Assembly: GCF_001612965.1 (NCBI RefSeq)
Contig: NZ_BDBL01000001.1
Location: 248,001 to 312,000, forward strand
Source of the DNA: Nocardia kruczakiae NBRC 101016
Lineage (GTDB): Bacteria; Actinomycetota; Actinomycetes; Mycobacteriales; Mycobacteriaceae
DNA length: 64,000 nt
Reading direction: 5' to 3'
Numbering within the stretch: the first letter of the stretch is position 1; each line of letters starts with the position of its first letter. Positions 7,102 to 15,042 of the stretch are shown here, in pieces. The position numbers and the translations under genes were made by a program. The notes below the pieces were generated by a model that was given only the letters and a program-made list of their open reading frames with translations, was not told where the DNA came from and made no database searches.

Positions 7102-10100
7102 CTGCTTCTCCCTTCGCCGTGCCGATTCAGTTCGGTCTCCAGGATCGGCCCGATGACCGCGAGCGCCTCGGGGTTGGTCATCTGGGCGTGGGTGACGTCG
7201 ACGCGGTGCTCCGCGATCCGTCCGGAAACCCAGGGCCGCCACATCTCGCCGGTCAGGTCGCCGGTGATGCCTTCGGTCGCCGAGAAATACAGCAGATCGC
7301 CGTCATAGGATGCCGGCCGGTAGCTCGTGGACATGGCGACGCTGTCGACATAGCCCTGGTGCAGGCATTCGAGCTGCTCGCGGGTGAGCCCGCGTCCGGG
7401 GCCGGGGCTGTCGGCGAGCACGTCCACCGCTTCGTCGAGCGTGAGCGGCCGCGTATCGGGGGTGGCCGACTCGTTGCCCTGCAGATGGGTGACCAGATCA
7501 CGGACGGTGGGCGGCTCCGGCTGCGGCGCACCCTCCCCGAAGGCCACGCTGTCGAGCATGACGAGCAATCCCACGTCGTGCCCCCGGGCGCGCAGCCGGG
7601 CGGCGAGCGCGTGCGCGAGCTGGCCGCCCAGGGACCAGCCCAGCAGGTGGTACGGCCCTTCCGGTTGCACGCGCGTGAGTTCCCGCAGATATACCTCGGC
7701 AAGCTCGTCGACGCTGTGATATCTGCGCGATTGCCCGGAGACGGCCGGCGACTGCAGGCCGTAGACGGGCCGGTCGGTGACGTAGCGCAACAGGCCCGAA
7801 TAGCACCATGACAGCGGGACCGCCGAATGCAGGCAGATCAGTGGCGTCCCGGAACCGCTGCCGCGCAACGGAAGAACCGGCTGCAACGCCGAACCGCCGA
7901 CTGCCGCATCGTTGTTCCCGTGGGTGGCAGTGGCTTCGATGGCGGCGGCCAAGGTCTGCACCGTCGGGGTGAACAGCGACGAGATCGTCACCGTGGTCCC
8001 GGTCCGCTCCGACAGTTGACGGCACAGTTCGACGCCCAGCAGCGAGTTGCCGCCGAGTTCGAAGAAGTTGTCGTCCAGGCCGATTCGGGACTGCCCGGTC
8101 ACCTCGGCGATCGTCTCCGCCACGGTGCGCTCGATCTCCGAGGCCGGCGCGCGGAACGCCGGGCGCGGCAGCGTCTGCGGAGCCGGCAACGCGGATCGAT
8201 CGGTCTTGCCGCTGCTCGGATTGATCGGTATCTCGGGCAGCGGAATCAGCATCGCCGGAACCATGCCGGGCGGCAGCACGGTCCGCAACCGCGCCAAGAC
8301 GGCGGCTCGGTCGAAATCTTCCTCGGCCGCCGCCGGCACGACATAGCCGATCAGCCGATCGCCGAGTGTCTCGGACGTCCACACCCGCACCACGGCCTGA
8401 TCGACCGTCGCGTCGGCGGCCAGGGCGCGCTCCACCTCGGAGGGCTCGATGCGCTGTCCGCGCAGCGAGATCTGAACATCGCCTCGGCCGAGGTACTCCA
8501 GCGTGCCGTCGGGTTGCTCGCGGACCATGTCACCGGTGCGATACATCCGGGTTCCTGGCTGCCCGTGGGGATTTGCCACGAAACTCTGCGCGGTGATCCC
8601 GGGCCGCCCCAGATATCCCCGCGCCAACGCGTCACCGGCGAGATACAGTTCGCCGCGGGCGCCACGGGGAGCCGGCCGCAGCCGGGCGTCCAGGACGAGA
8701 GTCTGCACGCCGGGCAGTCCGCGCCCGATCGTGATCGGCGAGCCGGGGGTGAGCGGTTCGGTCTGGGTCACCACGACGGTGGCTTCGGTGGGCCCGTAGG
8801 AGTTGAACATCGGTAACCGGCCCGCCCAGCGTTGCGCCAGTGCGGGCGGGCATTTGTCTCCACCGACGGTGACCGTCCGCAGCGAGGGCAGTCGATCCGG
8901 GTCGAGCGTGGCCAGAATGGCCGGCGTGACGATCAGCTGCGTGACGGCCTCGTCCTCCATCACTTGCGAAAGGCGTTGTCCGGCCACAATGTCCGGTGCC
9001 ATGGCGACCAGCCTCGCGCCGGGAGCGAACGCGGACAGGTATTCGAGCATCGACGCGTCGCAGAATGGCGAATGTGCTTGCAGCACTACGGCATCGCTGC
9101 CGATGCCGTTGCGGGTGCGCAGATCGTCGGCCAGGGTCGCCAGTCCCTCGTGGGTACTCAGCACCCCCTTGGGCGCGCCGGTGGATCCGGAGGTGTAGAT
9201 CAGATACGCCGGGTGCGCGGCCCGCAACGGTCGTAACCGGTCTTTGTCTGTCACCGCTTCGGAGGACCGGGAGGCGGCGGCGCGGGTGAACTCGTCGCTG
9301 TCGAGCATCAACCAGTCGACCGTCGTGGTCTCCAGGGGTGCGCGCCACCTGGTGAGGGTGATGCCCAGCGACGCACCGGAATCGGCGATCAGCTTCGAGA
9401 CGCGGGCCGGCGGGTCGGCGGGGTTGACCGGGAAGAACACCGCGCCCGTGCGGGCGACCGCCCACAACGCCATGACCGATTCCACCGACCGCGACAATGC
9501 CACCGCGACAACGACTTCCGGCCCGGCGCCGTGCGCGATCAGCTCACGCGCCCACCGCGCGGTTGTCTCGTCGAGTTCGCGATAGGTCACCGAACGATCA
9601 GGCCCGCTCAGCGCGATCCGGTCACCGGCATCGATTCCAGCCGCGAGCAGGTCCGGCAGCAACCGCTGGTGGTGCCGCCGCTGCGGGGCGGCGATCGTGT
9701 GCGTGCCGGCGACGGCCGCGAACACCGTGTCCGCGCCGTCGGCCCGCAGGAATCGGGTCAGGCAGTCGACGAACTGCTGCCGATACCCCTCCACTTCGTC
9801 TGCTCGGTACAGCTCCGGGTTGGCATGGAAGTCGATGACGAACGGCTCGGTGCCGAACCGGTAGCAACTGATCGCCAAATCATCCACCGGCCCGGCCGAA
9901 AGCAGTTGCGTCCGCCCGCGAACGGCGCCGAAGTCGATGCTGTCGGGCAGGCTGAGGACGTTGATCAGCGGACCGTAGCCGTGCCGGCCGGCCTGCCCCA
10001 CACCGTGGTCGCGGAGCAGGTCCTCGTGCCGGTACAACTGATGGCGCAATGCGCCGATCATGCTCAGCCGTACCTCGTGAACCAGCTCACCGACCGTGCT

Positions 10101-11045
10101 CTCGGCCACGCCGCGCACCCGCAAGGGCACCACGTTCGAAACCATTCCCGCCGACTGCCGCAGCGCTCCGGTGGTGCGCCCGGCGACGGGCAGCGACACC
10201 GTCACATCGGAATGGCCCGTCATCTGCGCCAGAAAAGCGGTCACCGCCGCGACCAGCACCTCGGCCATTCCGGTGCCGTACCGGCGGGCCGCGTCGCCGA
10301 GCCGTGCCATCACCTCCGCGTCGACGGTCGCGTGCGAGATGTGCGGCCGGGCCGAAGGTGCGGCGTACCGCTCAGTGAGGCGGGTCGTGTGGTCGAGGCC
10401 GGCGAGTTGCCGACCCCAGTACTCGCGGTCGGCCGCGAACCGCGACGAGGACCGATACCGCTGCTCGGCCGCCACGATCTCTGCCAGCGATACCGCCCGG
10501 CACGCAACCGGCGGCCGTCCTTCCGTTGCGGCGGAATGCAATTCGGCCGTTCGCTGCAACACCTGAGCGGCGCCGAAACCGTCGACGGCGATGTGGTGGC
10601 TGCGCGCGTAGCAGCGATACCGGCCGGGGCCGAGGGTGAACAGCACCGTCTTGGTGACGTCGTCTCCGGTCAGATCGATGCCCGCGTGATGATCCCGGCT
10701 CATCCACTCCTGTGCGGCGCGTTCGGGATCGGGGTGATCACTGAGATCTATGCAGTCGAATCCGGTGTCCGCATCGTGGTCGAGATATTGGCGCGGCCGC
10801 CCATCGACGATGGCGAATCGCACATGCGGCGACTGTAATTCGCGTGCGGCGCGGCGGGCACACCGCTGGAGCAGTTCCAGGTCGAGATCGCCTTGCACAT
10901 CGGTGTATTGCGAGATGGAGAACGGAACCGTGGGATGTAATTGCTGAGCCAGCCACAGTTCGTACTGCGCCACCGACAATTCGAAGAAGTCCGCGTCCGG
11001 AGTCGCGTCGTCGTGACGACGCGTGGTACTCGAAAGGTCTACCAC
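7098..11045 (-). CDS. Single-module NRPS, C-A-T-TE, EntF/DhbF-like
   Basis: The 1315-residue synthetase has four domains. Condensation spans about 20-440, with HHIAVDG at 150-156. Adenylation spans about 465-955, with YTSGSTGAPKG, FNSYGPTEA and Lys947 of A10. The carrier domain spans about 965-1035, with the phosphopantetheine Ser1001 in LGGNSLL. Thioesterase spans about 1055-1310, with the nucleophile Ser1138 in GWSLGG. Size and order match EntF. Aligning by eye to GrsA gives the selectivity residues D-A-L-I-T-G-S-V-V-K, close to a published tyrosine code (DALVTGAVVK). The N-terminal C domain needs an upstream donor (acyl-CoA or another carrier protein), which is not encoded nearby. The GTG start at 11045 has AAGGA upstream. 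The gene lies 61 bases after the hydroxylase and overlaps the methyltransferase. No MbtH-like gene was seen. Confidence 0.93.
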   Translation of the reverse strand: MVDLSSTTRRHDDATPDADFFELSVAQYELWLAQQLHPTVPFSISQYTDVQGDLDLELLQRCARRAARELQSPHVRFAIVDGRPRQYLDHDADTGFDCIDLSDHPDPERAAQEWMSRDHHAGIDLTGDDVTKTVLFTLGPGRYRCYARSHHIAVDGFGAAQVLQRTAELHSAATEGRPPVACRAVSLAEIVAAEQRYRSSSRFAADREYWGRQLAGLDHTTRLTERYAAPSARPHISHATVDAEVMARLGDAARRYGTGMAEVLVAAVTAFLAQMTGHSDVTVSLPVAGRTTGALRQSAGMVSNVVPLRVRGVAESTVGELVHEVRLSMIGALRHQLYRHEDLLRDHGVGQAGRHGYGPLINVLSLPDSIDFGAVRGRTQLLSAGPVDDLAISCYRFGTEPFVIDFHANPELYRADEVEGYRQQFVDCLTRFLRADGADTVFAAVAGTHTIAAPQRRHHQRLLPDLLAAGIDAGDRIALSGPDRSVTYRELDETTARWARELIAHGAGPEVVVAVALSRSVESVMALWAVARTGAVFFPVNPADPPARVSKLIADSGASLGITLTRWRAPLETTTVDWLMLDSDEFTRAAASRSSEAVTDKDRLRPLRAAHPAYLIYTSGSTGAPKGVLSTHEGLATLADDLRTRNGIGSDAVVLQAHSPFCDASMLEYLSAFAPGARLVAMAPDIVAGQRLSQVMEDEAVTQLIVTPAILATLDPDRLPSLRTVTVGGDKCPPALAQRWAGRLPMFNSYGPTEATVVVTQTEPLTPGSPITIGRGLPGVQTLVLDARLRPAPRGARGELYLAGDALARGYLGRPGITAQSFVANPHGQPGTRMYRTGDMVREQPDGTLEYLGRGDVQISLRGQRIEPSEVERALAADATVDQAVVRVWTSETLGDRLIGYVVPAAAEEDFDRAAVLARLRTVLPPGMVPAMLIPLPEIPINPSSGKTDRSALPAPQTLPRPAFRAPASEIERTVAETIAEVTGQSRIGLDDNFFELGGNSLLGVELCRQLSERTGTTVTISSLFTPTVQTLAAAIEATATHGNNDAAVGGSALQPVLPLRGSGSGTPLICLHSAVPLSWCYSGLLRYVTDRPVYGLQSPAVSGQSRRYHSVDELAEVYLRELTRVQPEGPYHLLGWSLGGQLAHALAARLRARGHDVGLLVMLDSVAFGEGAPQPEPPTVRDLVTHLQGNESATPDTRPLTLDEAVDVLADSPGPGRGLTREQLECLHQGYVDSVAMSTSYRPASYDGDLLYFSATEGITGDLTGEMWRPWVSGRIAEHRVDVTHAQMTNPEALAVIGPILETELNRHGEGRSR

Positions 11046-11106
11046 CGCAATTCCTTAATCGTCGCCGGCGAGGTTGTCGTCCGGGGGATCGTGCGATATG
11101 GCGTCG

Positions 11107-11871
11107 TCACGAACCGATCCTCGTCCGGAGGAAGCTCGTTACCTCCGCCATCATCCGGCTGACCGAATCGGCGACGAAGAGGAGAGGTTGACAGATGCTG
11201 TCGTCGATATCGGCGGCGAGTATGTCCTCCACCCGGAATTCTCGCAGATCCGCCTCCACGAAGGACTCCATCTCCGTCACCGAGGACAGGATCGCGGCGC
11301 CGTACGCTCGCGGGTGACCTTTCTCGGCGACCACGCCGACCTCCAGGGTGAACCAGAACAACCGCGCGATCGCGGCCCGCTCCTCGTCGGAGGTGGCGCG
11401 GTTGGCGGCGCGGCCGAAACAGCGATACAGCTCCGCGAATTCGGGGTCGGCCAGTATCACCGCATGTCCGACCAGTTCGTGGATGACGTCCGGATCGGGC
11501 GAGAACGATTGCTCGGTCACCGGCCGCACGTCCGGAGTGGCGTGGAGGATGCCGTCGGCCATCGGTCCGTAGAACAGCCGGCCCGGTTGGCTTCCGATGG
11601 CCGGCGCCAACGCGAAACCGGTCAGCGAACGAAGCATGTGCGACACCTCGCTCATCTGCGGTACCCGCTCGGCGGGCAGCTGAACGACGCGAGCCGCGCA
11701 CCGATAGTCCGCGCACGCGAGCTGTTCGTGCATGGCGCGAAGCGTCGCGAAGACGCGGGTCCACAAGATGTCTTCGTCACTACTGTAAAGGAATTCGGGC
11801 AGGGGCTGCCCCGGGCGGCACGCGCGAGCGACTCGCTCACGCTCGGACCGAACGTCGAGACCAACCGTCAT
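11107..11871 (-). CDS. Pterin-dependent aromatic amino acid hydroxylase
   Basis: Non-heme iron, tetrahydropterin-dependent hydroxylase of 254 residues (phenylalanine/tyrosine hydroxylase superfamily). The iron ligands are visible: His131 and His136 in HELVGH and Glu177 in FWFTLEVG. The surrounding ADPEFAELY and YGAAILSS segments also fit bacterial PhhA. One oddity is GHAVILAD where family members usually have GH-x-PLL. The ATG at 11871 is preceded by GAGGAGAGG; the open frame extends further but without similarity. As first gene of the operon it probably makes tyrosine, meta-tyrosine or DOPA for the NRPS. Which ring position it oxidises cannot be read from the sequence. A housekeeping phhA is the alternative but does not explain the linkage. 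Confidence 0.85.
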   Translation of the reverse strand: MTVGLDVRSERERVARACRPGQPLPEFLYSSDEDILWTRVFATLRAMHEQLACADYRCAARVVQLPAERVPQMSEVSHMLRSLTGFALAPAIGSQPGRLFYGPMADGILHATPDVRPVTEQSFSPDPDVIHELVGHAVILADPEFAELYRCFGRAANRATSDEERAAIARLFWFTLEVGVVAEKGHPRAYGAAILSSVTEMESFVEADLREFRVEDILAADIDDSICQPLLFVADSVSRMMAEVTSFLRTRIGS

Positions 11872-12368
11872 CGCAATCAATCCTCTCCTCGAGTTGCCTA
11901 AGTTGCGCAGGTCATCACCACTCGGAATTGATCGGCGCTGACAATAGGTGCGTTCTGTGCGCGAGTACCCCCGGCGATTTTCAGCAAACAAATCGGCAGG
12001 GCCGGCGAGGATAAGGTAGAAGACGGTTTCCCGCAATACATTCGGCGGAATTTCGGGTGACAATTCGGTGCGCCCCGAGGGCGCTCGTGAAAGTGAAAAG
12101 GGTTGTCCGGAAAACGATGGTTTCGCTGTCCGATCTGTCGCCTTTCGACCGAATTGTTCATAGCGCCTTCACTGATCATCAGGCGTCGATCGCGGCCGCG
12201 CGCCCATCGGCTCATGCGGACCGGGCAGGTTCGGCATCGGCGCCTCCGCTCTTCTCGGGCGAGCAACGGTAATCGTCAAGCTACTACAGGGTGGGAGGCA
12301 ATTCGGCGTTTGCCATCACATTGCCGACCGCGTTTCCGACCGCTGAGGTCGGCGAATACCCTCCGCCG
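11872..12368. other. Upstream region of the biosynthetic operon
   Basis: About 500 bases separate the hydroxylase start from the SDR remnant. Open frames on both strands here are short and not recognisable. The region should contain the operon promoter, but no regulator gene, operator palindrome or riboswitch was identified. Confidence 0.4.
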
Positions 12369-12822
12369 TCACCGGATCGACGTAGTCGGACAGTCCAGGG
12401 GATCCACGCCCGTGAGCTCGGCGCCGGCCGCCCGCAGCTCGGCCGCGGCGTCCGGATCGGTCATATGCGTCACTGGGGTGGCGACGATGCTCGCGGTGTC
12501 GGCGCCGGATGCCCGCAGTCGGCGATCGAGTTCGAAGCCGAACAGCATCTGCGCCAGTTTCGATCGTCCGTAGGTGCGCTTGGGCCGGTAATCGCGCTCC
12601 GACTGCAGATCGGTGAGATCCAGCCGTTCCGACCGCGCGGCGAAGCTGCCCACCGTGATCACCCGGCCCCGCGGGGCGGCCGTCGGCAACGGCGCCAGAT
12701 GTGCGACCAACGCGAAATGCCCGAGATGCTTCGTCGCGAACATCGATTCGTGTCCTCGCGCAATCAGCGCCGGTGATCAGGATCGTCTTCCCGTCGGCTC
12801 GACAGCCGCTGTGCCATGTCAT
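12369..12822 (-). pseudogene. Decayed short-chain dehydrogenase with internal deletion
   Basis: The 5' piece from ATG 12822 encodes an SDR N-terminus (DGKTILITGA), but the frame then runs into unrelated sequence. In another frame, from 12743, the C-terminal half resumes with the typical ATKHLGHFALVAHL strand, the RVITVGS strand and the catalytic Tyr-Lys region (TYGRSKLAQMLF). The Rossmann segment between them, roughly 80 residues, is missing and the two halves are out of frame, so no working enzyme is expected. It resembles the retinol-dehydrogenase/WWOX-like SDR subgroup. It lies directly upstream of the hydroxylase operon. Confidence 0.75.
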
Positions 12823-13218
12823 ACCGGCAACCCCGCCTCGGTGCTCTTGCACCGCCCTGACGTCCCACTGGCATGCCGTCCCGGTGGGGTGAATGCCGCG
12901 CACGGTAACCATCCGGAAGCTGACGACCAGTGCGCGTGGATATATTCTCAGGTCGAGCCTTGTATTCGGGGGAATTGCAGGATAAGCCGCGTCGATGGCC
13001 CGGCCGCGAGGTGTCATGGAAATGAGTGACTCACTAAAAGAATCTTGCCGGAATTAACTTTCCAGTCTGAATAATTAATCGCGGATAATGATATTTTCTT
13101 CTCGAATCGCTTGTGCGATTTCGGCCATGAAAAGATGAGAAGAGGCTATATTTTAGAAACTCGGTGTTGCGGTCCGGTATTCGGTCGCAACGTTGCTCTA
13201 CCTTTTCTGGAGTCAGTC
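12823..13218. other. Intergenic region with an AT-rich patch
   Basis: No gene is supported. Bases 13018-13165 are strikingly AT-rich for this genome and include an 11-bp palindrome AGTGACTCACT at 13025-13035. This is a plausible promoter and operator region for the secreted protein at 13219. Confidence 0.4.
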
Positions 13219-13836
13219 ATGAGATCCATGTCTTCCCTGGTTCGTGCCGGCGTTCTCGCTCCGGTGGCGGTCGCCACCGTCTTTTGTCTGGCGGCACCGG
13301 CGAATGCCGCCCCGGTCAGCGTCAACTGGAGCTGTAAGGGCACCATTTTCGGGATCGGCCAGACCTCGAGCATGACCACATCGGTCACCGGCACCGCGCC
13401 GAGTTCGGCGGCGTCGGGTTCCGCGGTGGCCATCACCCTGACGCCGGGCTCGTCGTCGGTGCCCAGTTCGGCGTCCGGCTTCACCGTGAACAACATCAGC
13501 AATCTGAAGATGACGTTTCCGACACCCGCGAATTCGACATTGGTCTCCGCTACCGCCTCCGGGGGTACCGTGGCCGGCACCGTCGCCACATCGGGTGGGA
13601 ATGTCGTTCTGACCGTGCCGGGTCCGATCGCCGGCGGCACCAGCTTCACGCCGCCGGCGGTGACCATCAATGTCACCGCCGGAACCCCCGGAACGCCGAT
13701 CACCAGCAAGTACGCGGGGACCAGCTACACCAGTCCCGGTATGACCATGACGACCAACGTCGCACTGGTCGGCAATGTCGCGACCTCGTGTTACCCGAAC
13801 CCGTCGCCGACCCTCACCACCACTGCCGTCAGCTGA
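13219..13836 (+). CDS. Secreted protein of unknown function, two cysteines
   Basis: The 205-residue product starts MRSMSSLVRAGVLAP with a hydrophobic core and an APANA cleavage site at about residue 30. The mature chain is rich in Thr, Ser, Gly and Ala with beta-strand periodicity. It has a cysteine near the mature N-terminus (NWSCKG) and one near the C-terminus (TSCYPN), which could form a disulfide joining the ends of a beta-sandwich. GGAG sits 6 bases before the ATG. The family was not recognised, although similar secreted proteins occur in Nocardia and Rhodococcus. It is probably exported by Sec and monocistronic. Confidence 0.7.
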   Translation: MRSMSSLVRAGVLAPVAVATVFCLAAPANAAPVSVNWSCKGTIFGIGQTSSMTTSVTGTAPSSAASGSAVAITLTPGSSSVPSSASGFTVNNISNLKMTFPTPANSTLVSATASGGTVAGTVATSGGNVVLTVPGPIAGGTSFTPPAVTINVTAGTPGTPITSKYAGTSYTSPGMTMTTNVALVGNVATSCYPNPSPTLTTTAVS

Positions 13837-14295
13837 TTTCGCGGGCAGGCGCCACGGCGTGACGGTCGGTGTCCGCACCGGCGGCCGGTGGTGAACATGC
13901 CTGGGCCGGGTTGTGTCGGCAGCCCGGTCCAGGTCTCACCCGGGTCGGACGGGTGGCCACGGTTCTTCATAGTGATTGCCCCGCTTCACGTTTGGTGCAG
14001 GGCGGCCACTCGCACCGAATTCTGTGATGCACCGTATCGCATGGGTCGGTGTGTCGTACAGTGCATGTCCGACACAGCCGTGGTCGCTTCGGCGGCCGCA
14101 GCTGTGCCAGCTTTCGTGATGTTCGGCAGCCGCGGTTCGGGTTGCCGGCCAAATCGATTGACAGGAGCACATATGCCCGCTTCACGCGACCGGCGGCGAT
14201 CCCTACCGTACGCAGGGGAAATGATGGTGCACACACCCTGATCGGCGACTTCTCTTGAGCGGTTTGATGTTTCACAGTGATCGAGGGGAAAGCGC
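13837..14295. other. Intergenic region with a possible terminator
   Basis: No gene is supported in this ~460-base interval. A stem at 13900-13933 (CCTGGGCCGGG with CCCGGTCCAGG, one G-T pair, 12-base loop) could terminate the secreted-protein transcript. The rest presumably carries the promoter of the MarR gene. Confidence 0.4.
13900..13933 (+). terminator. Possible terminator of the secreted-protein gene
   Basis: An 11-bp GC-rich stem with one wobble pair and a 12-base loop lies 63 bases after the stop. No T-run follows, so the assignment is tentative. Confidence 0.4.
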
Positions 14296-14793
14296 GTGTG
14301 CCCGAGACCAATCGAACCCGCCCGGATCTCGGCCGAACTCAAAAGGGCCCTGGGGTTCTATCACGGAACCGTCGAGGATCTGACCCGCGAATTGATCCGG
14401 GTGCTGGGCGTGAACGAGACCGACCGGCGGGCACTGGAGATCGTCCTGGCCGACGACGAGAAGTCCACGACGCCGGGGATGCTGGCCGAACGGCTCGGCA
14501 TCACCGCGGCCGGCGTCACGATCATGCTGAACCGGCTGGAGAAGCAGGGCTATATCGCCCGTTCGCTGCATCCGACCGATCGTCGTCGCGTGATCGTGAT
14601 GGCGACCGACCTGGCGGCCTATCGCATACAGCAACTCGTCGTCCCCATGATCGTCGAGAGTTACAAGATGTTGCTGAGCTGGTACGACTCTGCCGAACTC
14701 GAGATAATCGCCGACTTTCTCACCCGCGCCGGTGAATTGCAGCGAATCCACCGGCAACGGCTGCGCGACGTGGATCCCTATTCCAGGGCCTGA
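14296..14793 (+). CDS. MarR family transcriptional regulator
   Basis: A 165-residue winged-helix repressor. The core MLAERLGITAAGVTIMLNRLEKQGYIARSL, given here only as its positions 60-89, is the helix-turn-helix, followed by the wing HPTDRRRVIVMAT typical of MarR proteins that bind inverted repeats as dimers. Flanking helices (EDLTRELIRVLG and the C-terminal DFLTRAGELQRIHRQR) form the dimerisation region. The GTG at 14296 has GAGGGGAA upstream. No obvious target gene is adjacent: the next gene is the Thr/Pro-rich protein on the same strand. Ligand and regulon are unknown. Confidence 0.85.
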   Translation: MCPRPIEPARISAELKRALGFYHGTVEDLTRELIRVLGVNETDRRALEIVLADDEKSTTPGMLAERLGITAAGVTIMLNRLEKQGYIARSLHPTDRRRVIVMATDLAAYRIQQLVVPMIVESYKMLLSWYDSAELEIIADFLTRAGELQRIHRQRLRDVDPYSRA

Positions 14794-15042
14794 AACATCG
14801 ACCACGAAGCCTCGTCCACATAGACAGAAATTCGAGGCGCTGCGAGATTCGGCGCCCAGACCTCGCAGTGAAGTCCGGCCGCGCGCCGTCCGGGCGCTGC
14901 TCTTCTCGGCACAACATTCACGTATGGATGCCCGCTCGAGTTGTTCGGCGAGGCGACGCCGTAATGCTCGCGTTTCGGTATTCGCGGAACGGCCGCAATT
15001 CGATGTCCGATTCCCGGGCGTGTTTTCGGTGGTGCAAACGGT

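Noticed and set aside
12057..12272. 71-codon plus-strand frame upstream of the hydroxylase operon
   Set aside because: Considered as a possible divergent regulator, but no HTH or other motif is present and composition is shadow-like.
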